Part shown: one piece after another, positions 1-12,330 of the stretch
Layout: every line of letters begins with the position of its first letter
Position numbering within the stretch: the first letter of the stretch is position 1
Assembly (NCBI RefSeq): GCF_003816055.1
Contig: NZ_CP033906.1
Span: 2,232,001-2,296,000 of the forward strand
DNA length: 64,000 nt
Origin: Bacillus sp. FJAT-42376
Lineage (GTDB): Bacteria > Bacillota > Bacilli > Bacillales > Bacillaceae
Reading direction: 5' to 3'
The notes under the pieces: generated by a model
What the model saw: only the letters and a program-made list of their open reading frames with translations
Database searches by the model: none
Told to the model about the DNA's origin: nothing
Translations under genes and position numbers: made by a program

Positions 1-124
1 CAGCCGCTCCAGGATTTTCAAACAGATGGAAAACGGTGTGTATATCAGAATGGCCGTTCTTGCCAGAGCGCTTGAATCGAAAATGCTGAATAAAGGAGAG
101 GATCATCATGTCTTACATACTTAA
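1..124 (+). CDS. pyrB: Aspartate carbamoyltransferase, C-terminal fragment
   Basis: Only the last 40 codons are present. They are read from position 2 and stop at 122-124. The fragment [20 protein letters not shown] matches the conserved C-terminus of catalytic aspartate carbamoyltransferase chains as I know them from Bacillus. The enzyme makes carbamoyl-aspartate from carbamoyl phosphate and aspartate, the first committed step of UMP synthesis. The end overlaps the start of pyrC by 17 nt, which fits the translationally coupled pyr operon. The promoter and PyrR attenuators of the operon lie outside the window. Confidence 0.9.
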   Translation, partial: SRSRIFKQMENGVYIRMAVLARALESKMLNKGEDHHVLHT

Positions 125-1394
125 ACAGGCAAACGTGCTGAATAGCGAGGGACGATTTCATATACAGGATGTGCTGGTGGAAGAGGGAAGGATTGCCGAA
201 ATCGCCGATTCCATTCAAAGGGACAGCGCTGAAATAATTGATGCATCCGGCAAGGTTGTATCAGCCGGCTTTGTTGACGTCCACGTCCACTTAAGAGAGC
301 CCGGCGGAGAGCACAAAGAGACGATTAAAACAGGAACTCTTGCAGCAGCGAAAGGCGGCTTCACAACCATTGCGGCTATGCCGAATACAAGACCTGTTCC
401 CGATCATAAAGAGCAGATGAACTGGCTGATGGAGAAAATCCGCACAGACGCTGCTGTAAGAGTGCTCCCTTATGCATCCATTACGGAACGGCAGGCCGGA
501 AAAAAACGAACCAACTTTGCAGAGTTAAAAGAAGCAGGTGCTTTTGCCCTTACTGATGATGGGGTAGGTGTTCAGGAAGCCGGAATGATGCTTCTGGCAA
601 TGAAGGAAGCCGCAGCAGCCGGTTTGAGTATTGTCGCACACTGCGAAGATAACTCACTGATTAATAAAGGATCTGTTCACGAAGGAGCTTTTTCTGAGAA
701 ACATTTTCTGAACGGCATTCCATCCGTTTGTGAATCTGTACATATTGCAAGAGATATTTTGCTCGCTGAAGCTGCAGGGTGTCATTATCATGTGTGCCAT
801 ATCAGCACGAAGGAATCCGTTCGGGCTGTGCGGGATGCAAAACGCGCCGGAATTAACGTGACAGCAGAAGTGACTCCCCATCATTTAATCCTCTGCGATG
901 AGGACATTCCGGGTCTGGATCCAAACTTTAAGATGAATCCGCCTCTCAGGGGAAAAGAAGACCGAGAAGCTTTAATCGAAGGGCTTCTGGATGGAACAAT
1001 TGACTTCATTGCGACAGACCATGCTCCGCATACAGCCGAAGAAAAAGCAGAAGGAATGAAGCTTGCGCCTTTTGGCATTACAGGGCTGGAAACGGCTTTC
1101 CCGCTTCTTTACACACATCTCGTGAAAACAGGAAAGGCAACCCTTGAACAGCTTCTGAACTGGCTGACAGTCAAGCCTGCAGAAATATTCGGATTGCCAT
1201 ATGGGACTCTTAAAGAGGGAGCGCCCGCAGATCTTGTCGTTCTTAATCTGTCAGAAGAAAAGAAAATCGATCCGCAAGAATTTGTATCTAAAGGGAAAAA
1301 CACACCATTCGCAGGCTGGAGCTGTACAGGATGGCCGATCCTTACGATGGCAGAAGGAAAGATTGTATTTGATGAAAGGGGAGTTCGTGCATGA
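108..1394 (+). CDS. pyrC: Dihydroorotase
   Basis: The 428-aa protein is a zinc amidohydrolase that cyclises carbamoyl-aspartate to dihydroorotate in the cytosol. The metal-binding HxH motif is visible at H59 and H61 ([10 protein letters not shown]), and the DHAPH motif near residue 305 carries the catalytic aspartate. The length equals that of the Bacillus class I enzyme. A GGAGAGG ribosome binding site lies 7 nt before the ATG. The start overlaps the end of pyrB, and the stop overlaps the pyrAA start as ATGA, so translation is probably coupled along the operon. Confidence 0.97.
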   Translation: MSYILKQANVLNSEGRFHIQDVLVEEGRIAEIADSIQRDSAEIIDASGKVVSAGFVDVHVHLREPGGEHKETIKTGTLAAAKGGFTTIAAMPNTRPVPDHKEQMNWLMEKIRTDAAVRVLPYASITERQAGKKRTNFAELKEAGAFALTDDGVGVQEAGMMLLAMKEAAAAGLSIVAHCEDNSLINKGSVHEGAFSEKHFLNGIPSVCESVHIARDILLAEAAGCHYHVCHISTKESVRAVRDAKRAGINVTAEVTPHHLILCDEDIPGLDPNFKMNPPLRGKEDREALIEGLLDGTIDFIATDHAPHTAEEKAEGMKLAPFGITGLETAFPLLYTHLVKTGKATLEQLLNWLTVKPAEIFGLPYGTLKEGAPADLVVLNLSEEKKIDPQEFVSKGKNTPFAGWSCTGWPILTMAEGKIVFDERGVRA

Positions 1395-2491
1395 AACGAA
1401 TGCTTGTGCTTGAGGACGGAACTGTATTTAACGGAACAGGGTTTGGAAGTGACCGGGAATCAATCGGAGAAATTGTTTTTAACACGGGAATGACCGGCTA
1501 CCAGGAGATCCTCTCAGATCCTTCCTACTGCGGGCAAATCGTCACGCTGACCTACCCTCTGATCGGGAATTACGGGATCAACCGGGATGATTTTGAAACG
1601 ATTACACCGTTTACCGGAGGACTCATTGTCAAAGAACATGCCGTACACCCTTCCAACTGGAGAAGTGAATATTCGCTGGATGAGTATTTGAAAATGAAAA
1701 ACATTCCGGGACTTGCCGGCATTGATACGAGAAAACTGACTAGAATCATTCGGAGCCACGGGACGCTGAAAGGGGCGATCTGTTCAGGAGAGGCTGATCC
1801 AAATGCCATTTTAGAAAAATTAAGAGCCGTTCGTCTCCCAGTCAATCAGGTGGAGAGGGTATCCGCCAAAACGCCTTATGCAAGTCCTGGAAGAGGAAGA
1901 AGAGTCGTGCTTGTTGATTTCGGAATGAAGCACGGAATTCTCAGAGAGCTCAATAAAAGGCATTGTGATGTGGTGGTTGTCCCATTTAACACTACAGCCG
2001 ATGAAATTCTTCAATTAAACCCGGATGGCATCATGCTTTCGAACGGTCCCGGAGATCCAAAGGATGTTCCGGAAGGCATTGAGATGATCAAAGGCGTGCT
2101 GGGCAAAGTGCCTCTCTTCGGAATATGCCTCGGCCACCAGCTTTTTGCTCTTGCCTGCGGAGCGGATACAGAAAAAATGAAATTCGGGCATCGTGGATCC
2201 AATCATCCAGTGAAGGATTTGCAGACAGGCAAAGTAGCCATCACCTCACAAAATCACGGCTATACAGTAAAAGAAGGAACGCTTGCGCAAACCCATTTAA
2301 CGGTTACCCATATCGCGTTAAACGACCGGACCATTGAAGGCTTAAAACATGATCATGAGGCGGCCTTTACCGTTCAGTATCACCCGGAAGCATCCCCGGG
2401 ACCTGAGGATGCAAATGGCTTGTTTGACCAATTCATGGACATCATTGAAACAGCAGGAAAGGGCGGGAGCAGACTATGCCAAAACGCGTAG
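1391..2491 (+). CDS. pyrAA: Carbamoyl phosphate synthase, small (glutaminase) subunit
   Basis: This 366-aa subunit hydrolyses glutamine and channels ammonia to the large subunit encoded next. The N-terminal half is the CPSase small-chain domain and the C-terminal half (about residues 170-355) is a class I glutamine amidotransferase. The triad is visible: nucleophile C246 in GICLGHQ, with H331 and E333 in YHPEA. The start ATG overlaps the pyrC stop (ATGA). The gene overlaps pyrAB by 16 nt. This is the pyrimidine-specific synthase of Bacillus; an arginine-specific paralogue may exist elsewhere. Confidence 0.97.
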   Translation: MKRMLVLEDGTVFNGTGFGSDRESIGEIVFNTGMTGYQEILSDPSYCGQIVTLTYPLIGNYGINRDDFETITPFTGGLIVKEHAVHPSNWRSEYSLDEYLKMKNIPGLAGIDTRKLTRIIRSHGTLKGAICSGEADPNAILEKLRAVRLPVNQVERVSAKTPYASPGRGRRVVLVDFGMKHGILRELNKRHCDVVVVPFNTTADEILQLNPDGIMLSNGPGDPKDVPEGIEMIKGVLGKVPLFGICLGHQLFALACGADTEKMKFGHRGSNHPVKDLQTGKVAITSQNHGYTVKEGTLAQTHLTVTHIALNDRTIEGLKHDHEAAFTVQYHPEASPGPEDANGLFDQFMDIIETAGKGGSRLCQNA

Positions 2492-5400
2492 ACATCAAAA
2501 AAATATTAGTGATCGGATCTGGACCGATTGTCATTGGACAGGCAGCAGAATTTGACTATGCAGGCACACAGGCGTGCATTGCTTTAAAAGAAGAAGGCTA
2601 TGAAGTGGTTCTGGTCAACTCCAATCCGGCAACCATTATGACAGACACCGAAATTGCAGATCAGGTATACATCGAACCGCTTACAGCTGAATTTGTCAGC
2701 AACATCATCCGCAAAGAAAGGCCGGATGCACTTGTGCCTACTCTCGGAGGACAAACGGGACTGAACCTTGCTGTGGAGCTTGCAGAGTCCGGTGTGCTGG
2801 AAGAGTGCGGTGTGGAAATACTCGGAACGAGTCTTGAAGCCATTCAGAAGGCTGAAGACCGTGATTTGTTCCGCAGACTGATGAATGAGCTGAATGAGCC
2901 GGTACCGGATAGTGAGATTATCCGTACTGTCGAAGAAGCTTTTGCTTTTGCCGCACAAATTGGCTACCCGATCATTGTTCGTCCGGCATTTACCCTCGGA
3001 GGAACAGGCGGGGGAATATGCAGCAATGAGGAAGAACTGGCCGAAATTGTTGCTTACGGCTTAAAAGCAAGTCCGGTGACACAATGTCTTTTGGAAAAAA
3101 GCATCGCAGGCTTCAAGGAAATTGAATATGAAGTAATGAGAGACAGCGGAGACCACGCCATTGTCGTCTGCAATATGGAGAACTTCGATCCGGTCGGTAT
3201 CCATACCGGAGACAGCATCGTCGTGGCACCCTCCCAAACGCTCAGTGACCGTGAGTATCAGCTTTTGAGAAATGTATCCCTTAAAATTATCAGAGCCCTC
3301 GGGATTGAAGGAGGCTGCAATGTACAGCTGGCCATTGATCCTGAGAGTTTCCAATACTATATTATTGAAGTGAATCCAAGGGTGAGCCGCTCTTCCGCTC
3401 TTGCATCGAAAGCAACAGGCTATCCGATTGCCAAACTGGCAGCAAAAATCGCCGTCGGACTGACGCTGGATGAAATGATGAATCCGGTCACGGGCAAAAC
3501 GTATGCATGCTTTGAGCCGGCACTTGATTACATTGTGACGAAAATACCCCGCTGGCCTTTTGATAAATTTGAATCAGCGAACCGCTGGCTCGGCACTCAA
3601 ATGAAGGCGACGGGGGAGGTTATGGCGATTGGAAGAACGTTTGAAGAATCCCTTCTGAAAGCAGTCCGCTCCCTTGAAGCGGATGTGCATCACCTTGATT
3701 TAAAAAGAGCGGCACAACTTGACGATCTCCATATTGAAAAACGAATCCGCAGAGCAGGAGATGAGCGTCTCTTTTTCCTGGCAGAGGCCATCCGGAGGGG
3801 GATTTCAGCTGAAACCCTTCATGAATGGAGCCAAATCGATTTGTTCTTCCTTAATAAGCTCACCGGCATCATCGGGCTTGAAAAGCGGATTGCCAGCCAT
3901 CCGTTTGATCTGGGAGTTCTCCATGAAGCAAAAAAAGCAGGGTTTTCGGACCAGGCAGTCGCTGAGCTCTGGTCATCGCAGGAAAGGGAAATCTATGAGT
4001 TCAGGAAACAATCAGGCTTAATGCCGGTGTATAAAATGGTCGATACATGTGCGGCAGAATTCGAGTCATCCACCCCTTATTTTTACGGAACGTATGAAGA
4101 AGAAAACGAATCCGCTGTTACCGCAAGAGAAAGTGTCCTTGTTCTTGGATCGGGTCCGATCCGGATTGGACAGGGTGTCGAGTTTGACTATGCGACGGTC
4201 CATTCTGTCTGGGCCATTAAGGAAGCCGGGTATGAGGCCATTATCATTAACAATAATCCGGAAACCGTCTCTACCGATTTCAGCATCTCGGATAAGCTTT
4301 ACTTTGAGCCGCTGACGGCTGAAGATGTCATGCACGTTATCGAACTTGAGAAGCCGATTGGGGTCGTCGTTCAGTTTGGCGGCCAGACAGCGATTAACCT
4401 GGCAGATGAGCTTGCTGCCAGAGGAGTAAAAATTCTCGGTACATCCCTCGAGGATTTGGACCGGGCAGAAAACCGGGACAAATTCGAAAGGACGCTTCAG
4501 GCTTTGGGAATCCCTCAGCCGCTTGGAAAGACAGCTGTTTCCTCAAGGGAAGCCGCAGTGATTGCAAAAGACATCGGGTATCCAGTCCTTGTCCGGCCTT
4601 CCTATGTGCTTGGAGGAAGAGCGATGGAAATCGTCTACCGGGAGGAAGAACTGCTTCATTACATGGAAAATGCGGTGAAGGTGAACCCTGCGCACCCGGT
4701 TCTGATTGATAAGTATTTAACCGGCAAAGAGATCGAAGTGGACGCGATCGCAGACGGAGAAACGGTCGTAATCCCGGGAATCATGGAGCATATTGAAAGA
4801 GCCGGCGTCCATTCCGGAGATTCCATTGCCGTATATCCTCCGCAGACGCTATCGGAAGAATGCAAAAATAAAATTATGGAGTATACGATTGCTCTAGCAA
4901 AAGGGCTGAATATATCCGGGCTCCTGAACATTCAGTTTGTACTGTACAACAACGATGTTTTTGTACTGGAAGTCAATCCAAGATCAAGCCGCACGGTTCC
5001 ATTCCTCAGCAAAATAACCGGTGTTCCGATGGCGAACCTCGCTGCGAAGGTCGTACTTGGGCAAAAATTGAAGGATATGGGATATGAAACGGGTCTTATA
5101 GAAGAAAAAAGCGGTGTGTACGTTAAGGTTCCGGTGTTCTCCTTTGCCAAGCTGAGAATGGTCGATATTACACTGGGCCCTGAAATGAAATCAACCGGTG
5201 AAGTGATGGGAAAAGATGCGACACTTGAAAAAGCTCTTTATAAAGGTCTGGTTGCTTCAGGCATCCAGATTCATAAATACGGATCGGTGCTGCTCACGGT
5301 CGCAGATAAAGATAAAACAGACGGGCTTGAGATCGCCAGACGATTTTACCGGATCGGCTACCAGATTCTTGCGACAAGCGGTACAGCAGATTATTTGAAG

Positions 5401-5681
5401 GAATTCGGAATTCCTGCAAAAGTGGTCAATAAAATCAGTGATCAGCCAAACCTGCTGGATGTGATCCGCAATGGGGAGGCCCAGTTTGTGATCAATACGC
5501 TTACGAGAGGGAAACAGCCTGCAAGAGACGGGTTCAAAATCCGCCGGGAATCGGTTGAAAACGGAGTGCCATGCCTCACATCTCTGGATACAGCAAGAGC
5601 GATTTTAAGAGTCTTGGAGTCGATGAGTTTTTCTACAGAAGCGATGCAGGAGCTGAACTCCAAACGGGAGGCTGTCCATTC

Positions 5682-5685
<4 letters not shown>
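2476..5685 (+). CDS. pyrAB: Carbamoyl phosphate synthase, large subunit
   Basis: The 1069-aa protein makes carbamoyl phosphate from bicarbonate, ammonia and two ATP. It shows the expected internal duplication: two ATP-grasp halves with matching GSGPI(V/R)IGQ motifs near residues 14 and 558. An MGS-like allosteric domain follows at about residue 930 to the end, where UMP and PRPP control is expected from the family. It starts inside pyrAA (16-nt overlap) and ends overlapping the pyrK start. Length is normal for the Bacillus PyrAB family. Confidence 0.97.
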
Positions 5686-8074
<2,389 letters not shown>

Positions 8075-8078
<4 letters not shown>

Positions 8079-8716
8079 AAGAACAAATTGCAGCATCCTT
8101 ACTTGAAATCGGTGCAGTCACCCTGAAACCGAATGATCCCTTTACATGGTCGAGCGGTATGCTCTCTCCCATTTATTGCGATAATCGGCTAACATTATCT
8201 TATCCTGAGATTCGAAGCGGCATTGCAAAAGGGCTCGCCCGTCTAATCCAGTCAAGCTATCCGGATGCAACTTTGATTGCTGGAACAGCAACAGCGGGGA
8301 TCGCTCATGCGGCGCTTGTGAGTGATATCCTCGGATTGCCAATGTGCTACGTGCGGGGAAGTGCAAAAGGGCACGGGAAAGGAAATATGATTGAAGGCTT
8401 AGCAGGAGAAGGCGACCGTGCTGTCGTGATTGAAGATCTGATTTCAACTGGCGGAAGCTCCATCCATACGGTCCAGGCATTAAGAGCTGCTGGAGCGGAT
8501 GTGCTGGGGGTCGCTGCCATTTTCACATATGAGTTTGATCAAGCCGATCAAAACTTCAGCAAGGAACGGATTTCCTATCGGACACTGACCGATTATTCAA
8601 CCCTTATTCAAATCGCAGAGCGGGAAAAACGAATTGAAAAAGACGATATAAATAAGCTGAAACTGTGGAGAAAAGAACCCTCATCTTTAAGCTGGAGAGA
8701 GGAATTTTCCAGGTAA
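8075..8716 (+). CDS. pyrE: Orotate phosphoribosyltransferase
   Basis: This 213-aa type I phosphoribosyltransferase joins orotate and PRPP to give OMP. The PRPP loop [13 protein letters not shown] is visible near residues 117-129, and the flexible loop KGHGKGN precedes it. It is the last gene of the pyr operon and starts 4 nt inside pyrF. I see no clear Rho-independent terminator directly after the stop. The following gap holds a hairpin without a T-run (see 8762-8829). Confidence 0.96.
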
Positions 8717-8747
8717 GTGAATAGGGTGTGATGACAGGGGAAAGTCG

Positions 8748-8861
8748 ATGAGCTATGTGATTTCCAGCGCGGAAAAGTCCGTTTACGGGGAGGTGTTCGA
8801 GTTTGCCTTTCCGGATAACGGCGCTGGAATTATATCCAATGGTTCTTTGGAAGGATGCTGA
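8748..8861 (+). CDS. Possible 37-codon ORF after pyrE
   Basis: An ATG at 8748 follows AGGGGAAAG with 3-6 nt spacing and opens a 37-codon frame (MSYVISSAEKSVYGEVFEF...). I do not recognise the product. The same DNA contains a 9-bp perfect inverted repeat (8762-8770 with 8821-8829), so the stretch may be a structured RNA rather than a gene. It could also be the remnant of a longer gene. Confidence 0.2.
   Translation: MSYVISSAEKSVYGEVFEFAFPDNGAGIISNGSLEGC
8762..8829. repeat. Inverted repeat / hairpin downstream of pyrE
   Basis: TTCCAGCGC at 8762-8770 is the exact complement of GCGCTGGAA at 8821-8829. Directly inside, GGAAA (8771-8775) can pair with TTTCC (8808-8812), leaving a bulge on the 3' side. 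No run of T follows, so this is not a normal terminator. It could stabilise the 3' end of the pyr transcript or be part of an RNA element. Confidence 0.5.
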
Positions 8862-8971
8862 ACAGGGCTAAGAATGTCTACATCTAATAGAATTATTGAA
8901 ATAGATAAAGGGGCTTCACGCAGCCAGTCAGGTTCTAAAAAACCGGTCTTTATATGAATCTCCCTGCTTGT

Positions 8972-9247
8972 TCATAAGAACCAGATGAGAACGGATAGGG
9001 TGAATCCTGAGACGCCAATGAAGAAAAAACTCGCATGAAACCAATAGGCAAGCTGACGTTCCGGAAGCTTCTTTTCAAGAAGGTTCCAATACCACAATCC
9101 GGCAGCTGAGAATAACCGCAGCCCGCCGCTTGCGGTTATTTTCAATTCCTGCAGGGATTGTCTGCTCAAAGGAGCTGCGAAAGCATAAGAAAATCCTAAG
9201 GCAGATAGGATGAAGCCCACTAAGGCAAAAAACGCTTTACTGATCAT
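8972..9247 (-). CDS. Small hypothetical membrane protein
   Basis: The 91-aa product is mostly hydrophobic, with likely membrane segments at residues 3-24, about 40-58 and 70-91, separated by short charged loops. I do not recognise a family. An AAAGGAG site lies 8 nt before the ATG. The start overlaps the stop of the upstream Dph6-like gene (ATGA), so the two are probably one transcript and translationally coupled. No terminator is obvious after it; the convergent pyr operon ends about 250 bp away. Confidence 0.7.
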   Translation of the reverse strand: MISKAFFALVGFILSALGFSYAFAAPLSRQSLQELKITASGGLRLFSAAGLWYWNLLEKKLPERQLAYWFHASFFFIGVSGFTLSVLIWFL

Positions 9248-9918
9248 GTCACCGGCTCCTTTAAAAATTCAAGTGAAGAAAAGGATGAACTGGACTGGTC
9301 CGGTTTGCGGAAAACAAAAGGAATGTCATGTTTGAAAATCGGACCTCCATATACAAAGGTATGAAATTCTCCGTTTTCTCCGCATGGGTCAGTGCCTGTG
9401 TGAACACTTTTCAAAAAAGAATCGTTATAAAGCCGGCCTAATTGGGAAAAAGGGACTTTGGATTCATCTATTCCGCTGATGATGGCTTTAAACCCATTCC
9501 GGATAAAATGTGAGGCAAGAGCTTCAGTTTCTTCTCCCCAAAGCGGAAAAACAGCCTTCACGCTATATTTGGATACAAGCTCTTCTCTAAAATATTTGAT
9601 GTCTTCAAGAAATATGTCGCCGAATGCTGCGGCCTCTGCGCGATTTTCTTTCATGGATTTTAGAAAGTCTCCCATGCTATCCTCATATTCCTTATTAGAG
9701 GGTGCTGGAGGAAGGGGGATAAAATCAATGGGCAAATTCAGGCTTGCAGCCTGTTCTGCAAGCAAATGGACCGGGATGCCATGAAAAGGGACCAGTCCCG
9801 CCTCCTTATTAATGGAGGTGAATAAACCGGACACTTCATATTCAGGGTCTTGTAAAAGCTTTGCAAGCATGAGTGTACTGTCTTTTCCTCCGCTCCAGGA
9901 AACCATGATTTTTTTCAA
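9244..9918 (-). CDS. Dph6-like ATP-pyrophosphatase (diphthine-ammonia ligase family)
   Basis: The 224-aa protein starts with the PP-loop motif SWSGGKDST near residues 7-15, the ATP-binding signature of N-type ATP pyrophosphatases. The body follows the COG2102 family (for example PLWGEETEAL and the C-terminal GENGEFHTFV). In archaea and eukaryotes this family amidates diphthine on EF-2. Bacteria lack that target, so the real substrate is unknown. I choose the TTG at 9918 because AAGAGGTGG lies 6 nt before it; the ATG at 9936 would place the ribosome binding site inside the gene. It sits between the pyr and cys operons, which I remember as adjacent in B. subtilis, so it looks like an insertion. 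Confidence 0.8.
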   Translation of the reverse strand: MKKIMVSWSGGKDSTLMLAKLLQDPEYEVSGLFTSINKEAGLVPFHGIPVHLLAEQAASLNLPIDFIPLPPAPSNKEYEDSMGDFLKSMKENRAEAAAFGDIFLEDIKYFREELVSKYSVKAVFPLWGEETEALASHFIRNGFKAIISGIDESKVPFSQLGRLYNDSFLKSVHTGTDPCGENGEFHTFVYGGPIFKHDIPFVFRKPDQSSSSFSSLEFLKEPVT

Positions 9919-10035
9919 TGTACGCCACCTCTTCATTTAATTGTATATCATCTTCAAAAAAAAATCTAAATCCTAGTAAAGGGCGAAAATATGCGGTTTT
10001 GATGAAATTTTATAAAACCTACCCGTTAACTCGGG

Positions 10036-10063
10036 TTGACAATCGTTCGAATTGTGCTAAAAT
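10036..10063 (+). promoter_or_regulatory. Sigma-A-type promoter of the cys operon
   Basis: TTGACA (10036-10041), a 16-nt spacer and TAAAAT (10058-10063) stand just upstream of the S-box leader. A small inverted repeat, ACCCG (10021-10025) and CGGGT (10032-10036), overlaps the -35 box and might be an operator, but it is short. Confidence 0.75.
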
Positions 10064-10084
10064 TTGAAATCAATGACACATATA

Positions 10085-10185
10085 CTTATCAAGAGAGGTG
10101 GAGGGACCTGGCCCTGTGAAACCCGGCAACCTGCATAAAGCAAGGTGCTAAATCCAGCAAAATGGGGACCATTTTGGGAGATAAG
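10085..10185 (+). ncRNA. SAM-I (S-box) riboswitch aptamer
   Basis: The stretch matches the S-box consensus: AGAGAGGTGGAGGGA, then the CCTGGCCC...GAAACCCGGCAACC block, a P3 arm (AAGGTGCTAAATCCAGC) and a P4 hairpin AATGGGGACCATT. P1 closes as CTTATC (10085-10090) with GATAAG (10180-10185). By known mechanism, SAM binding favours the downstream terminator and shuts off the operon. I recall an S-box in the same place upstream of cysH in B. subtilis. Confidence 0.95.
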
Positions 10186-10200
10186 GGGAATACACCTCAC

Positions 10201-10232
10201 AAGTCTTTCTAAATGGAAGACTTTTTATTTTT
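10201..10232 (+). terminator. S-box expression platform terminator
   Basis: AAGTCTTTC (10201-10209) pairs with GGAAGACTT (10215-10223) over a 5-nt loop and runs into a T-rich tail. It follows the aptamer by 15 nt, the expected position of the SAM-stabilised terminator. Confidence 0.85.
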
Positions 10233-10251
10233 GGATTGGGAGGGGCTGTCC

Positions 10252-10395
10252 GTGGGGGAGCAAGATCAGCTGGATGAAGTAATCGGAACATTAAAGGAAA
10301 TGCTTCAAGCGATGAGGTATGGTTCCATCACCCTGGTTGTCCAGGATGGGAAGATCATTCAGCTTGAGAAAAATGAAAAAGTACGCCTGAAATAA
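10252..10395 (+). CDS. yezD: YezD-like small protein (DUF2292 family)
   Basis: The 47-aa product has the family pattern: an amphipathic helix, then RYGSITLVVQDGKIIQLEKNEKVRL at the C-terminus. The GTG at 10252 is the best start, since GGGAGGGG lies 7 nt before it. An in-frame ATG at 10213 overlaps the riboswitch terminator and lacks a ribosome binding site. It is the first gene after the S-box, so it should be repressed when SAM is plentiful. Family members sit beside sulfur genes in many Bacillaceae, but no molecular function is known to me. Confidence 0.85.
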   Translation: MGEQDQLDEVIGTLKEMLQAMRYGSITLVVQDGKIIQLEKNEKVRLK

Positions 10396-10426
10396 AAATG
10401 GCCGTAGCGCTGACTAGACAAACTAG

Positions 10427-10482
10427 AGGCGGGGACAGCTTGCACACGTTTGTTTCGTGCTGCAGCTATTCCCGCCTTTTTG
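10427..10482 (+). terminator. Rho-independent terminator between yezD and cysH
   Basis: Three nested stems, AGGCGGG/CCCGCCT, AGCT/AGCT and GCAC/GTGC, form a long hairpin followed by TTTTT at the 3' side. It stands inside an operon, 31 nt before the cysH start, so it acts as a partial terminator or as a second attenuator. A CTAG-loop-CTAG hairpin (10413-10426) lies directly upstream and could compete with its 5' arm. Confidence 0.75.
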
Positions 10483-10513
10483 TGCTGATAGCATATAGGA
10501 GAGGTGGAGACCC

Positions 10514-11215
10514 ATGCTGACATTTGAAAATTGGACGGATTCAGCTCCGGAATTTGAAGATGAGGACAAAGTGACAGAAGCGCTGAATGTTTTAAAGTGG
10601 GCTTATGCTCATTATGAGGAAGAGCTGGTTTATGCATGCAGCTTCGGGATAGAAGGAATCGTTCTCATTGAACTCATTTCAAGAGTAAAAAAAGATGCAC
10701 GAATCGTTTTTCTGGACACCGAGCTTCATTTTAAAGAAACATATGACCTGATCGAACGGGTAAAAGCCCGTTATCCGGATTTGAATATTCTGTTGAAAAA
10801 ACCGTCTCTCACGGTAGCAGAGCAGGCCGCTGAATATGGGGATGAGCTTTGGAAAACGAATCCGAACGAATGCTGCAGAATCCGCAAAGTTCTCCCGCTC
10901 AGAGAAGTGATGAGCGGAGAAAAAGCGTGGATTTCGGGACTGAGAAGAGAGCAGTCCCCTTCGAGAAAAGATACTCAGTTCTTAAATAAAGATGACAAAT
11001 TTAAAAACATTAAGATTTGCCCGCTCATCCACTGGACATGGAAAGACGTCTGGAGATTTGCCCACAAAAATGATTTGGATTATAACGTTCTTCATGATCA
11101 AGGGTATCCAAGCATCGGATGCGAGCCTTGCACCCAGCCTGCCATCGATGTGAATGATGCGAGATCGGGACGATGGAACGGCACGCAGAAGACAGAATGC
11201 GGACTGCACGGGTGA
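10514..11215 (+). CDS. cysH: Adenylyl-sulfate / phosphoadenylyl-sulfate reductase
   Basis: This 233-aa enzyme reduces activated sulfate to sulfite with thioredoxin. It has the paired cysteines C120-C121 (ECCRIRK) and C203/C206 (GCEPC), which bind a [4Fe-4S] cluster in APS-type and Bacillus CysH enzymes. The catalytic cysteine is C229 in the C-terminal ECGLHG. GGAGAGGTGG lies 7-8 nt before the ATG. It is the first catabolic step gene of the cys operon and precedes the sulfate permease by 9 nt. Confidence 0.95.
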   Translation: MLTFENWTDSAPEFEDEDKVTEALNVLKWAYAHYEEELVYACSFGIEGIVLIELISRVKKDARIVFLDTELHFKETYDLIERVKARYPDLNILLKKPSLTVAEQAAEYGDELWKTNPNECCRIRKVLPLREVMSGEKAWISGLRREQSPSRKDTQFLNKDDKFKNIKICPLIHWTWKDVWRFAHKNDLDYNVLHDQGYPSIGCEPCTQPAIDVNDARSGRWNGTQKTECGLHG

Positions 11216-11224
11216 GGCGGCTGG

Positions 11225-12289
11225 ATGCTTGAGGCTGCTGCAGTATTGCTCAGTTTGTTTTTCGCTATGAATATAGGGGCAAGCGGGGCAGCTGCGTCTA
11301 TGGGTGTAGCTTACGGATCGGGTGCCATTAACCGGAAGGTGGCCGCTCTTATTCTTTGCGGAATCGGGGTCATTCTTGGAGCGGTCCTTGGCGGGGGAGA
11401 AGTTGTTAAAACAATCAGTTCCGGGATTATTCCAAAGTCATTGATTTCAATCGACATTGTGCTTGTCATTATCGGATCGGCTGCCATCTCGCTATTTATG
11501 GCTAATTTGATGGGGATTCCGCTGTCCACCAGTGAAGTAACAGTTGGGGCGGTTATCGGAGTAGGGGTTGCGTTTCATGCTCTGTATATCCAATCGATTC
11601 TGGTCATCATGATGTTTTGGGTCCTGATCCCTATTGTGGCCTTCCTGATTACTTACTTCTTGTGCAAAGCGGCAAAGCCTCTCTTTTCTAAGCTCGAAAC
11701 AAAGCGCGGAAAGCTATTAATCTACCTTTTAATTGCAGCGGGCTTTTTTGAGGCTTTTTCCGCAGGAATGAATAATGTGGCCAATGCAGTGGGGCCTCTG
11801 GTTGCGGCCAGTGTGATCACTGTGAATCAAGGAGTATGGATGGGCGGTCTTTTCGTGGCGGCAGGAGCCATTTTGCTTGGAGGCCGTGTGCTTGAGACGA
11901 ACGGGAAGAAAATTACGAACTTATCTAAAACAGAGGGCATTGTCATTTCAAGTACCGGAGCTCTTCTTGTCATTTTAAGCTCGCTGTTTGGACTGCCTGT
12001 CCCTCTTACCCAAGTGACATCCACTTCGATTATGTCTGCAGGGGCTGCTAAAAGCGGAGCGATTGTTTTTCAAAGGGGAATTGTAAAAAAGATCGTCAAG
12101 GTGTGGATTGTCTCTCCGCTCGTCAGCCTTGCCATTTCATATGTTTTGGTCAAAGTGTTCATTCAATCTGACTTTTATTCTACTTTTTCAGTGATTGCTG
12201 TTATGGCGGCTACACTTGGAGTGCTGTCATTGATGAAGGCGATTCAAAAAGAAAAACGCTCTGTCCATGAAAACGGCGGAGGAATTTAG
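11225..12289 (+). CDS. cysP: Sulfate permease of the PiT family
   Basis: The 354-aa product is an integral membrane protein with about ten hydrophobic segments. It has the duplicated PiT signatures: [11 protein letters not shown] near residue 15 and [14 protein letters not shown] near residue 180. PiT carriers usually move phosphate. Its place in the cysH operon and its likeness to the B. subtilis CysP (YlnA) point to sulfate uptake. It sits between cysH and sat, so uptake, activation and reduction are on one transcript. Confidence 0.92.
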   Translation: MLEAAAVLLSLFFAMNIGASGAAASMGVAYGSGAINRKVAALILCGIGVILGAVLGGGEVVKTISSGIIPKSLISIDIVLVIIGSAAISLFMANLMGIPLSTSEVTVGAVIGVGVAFHALYIQSILVIMMFWVLIPIVAFLITYFLCKAAKPLFSKLETKRGKLLIYLLIAAGFFEAFSAGMNNVANAVGPLVAASVITVNQGVWMGGLFVAAGAILLGGRVLETNGKKITNLSKTEGIVISSTGALLVILSSLFGLPVPLTQVTSTSIMSAGAAKSGAIVFQRGIVKKIVKVWIVSPLVSLAISYVLVKVFIQSDFYSTFSVIAVMAATLGVLSLMKAIQKEKRSVHENGGGI

Positions 12290-12330
12290 CTGTCAGACCA
12301 AGTAATTTAATTGAAATAGGAGGAATGAAA

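Noticed and set aside
654..884. Minus-strand frames inside pyrC and many other housekeeping genes
   Set aside because: They are shadows of well-supported genes, with no ribosome binding sites and no family features.
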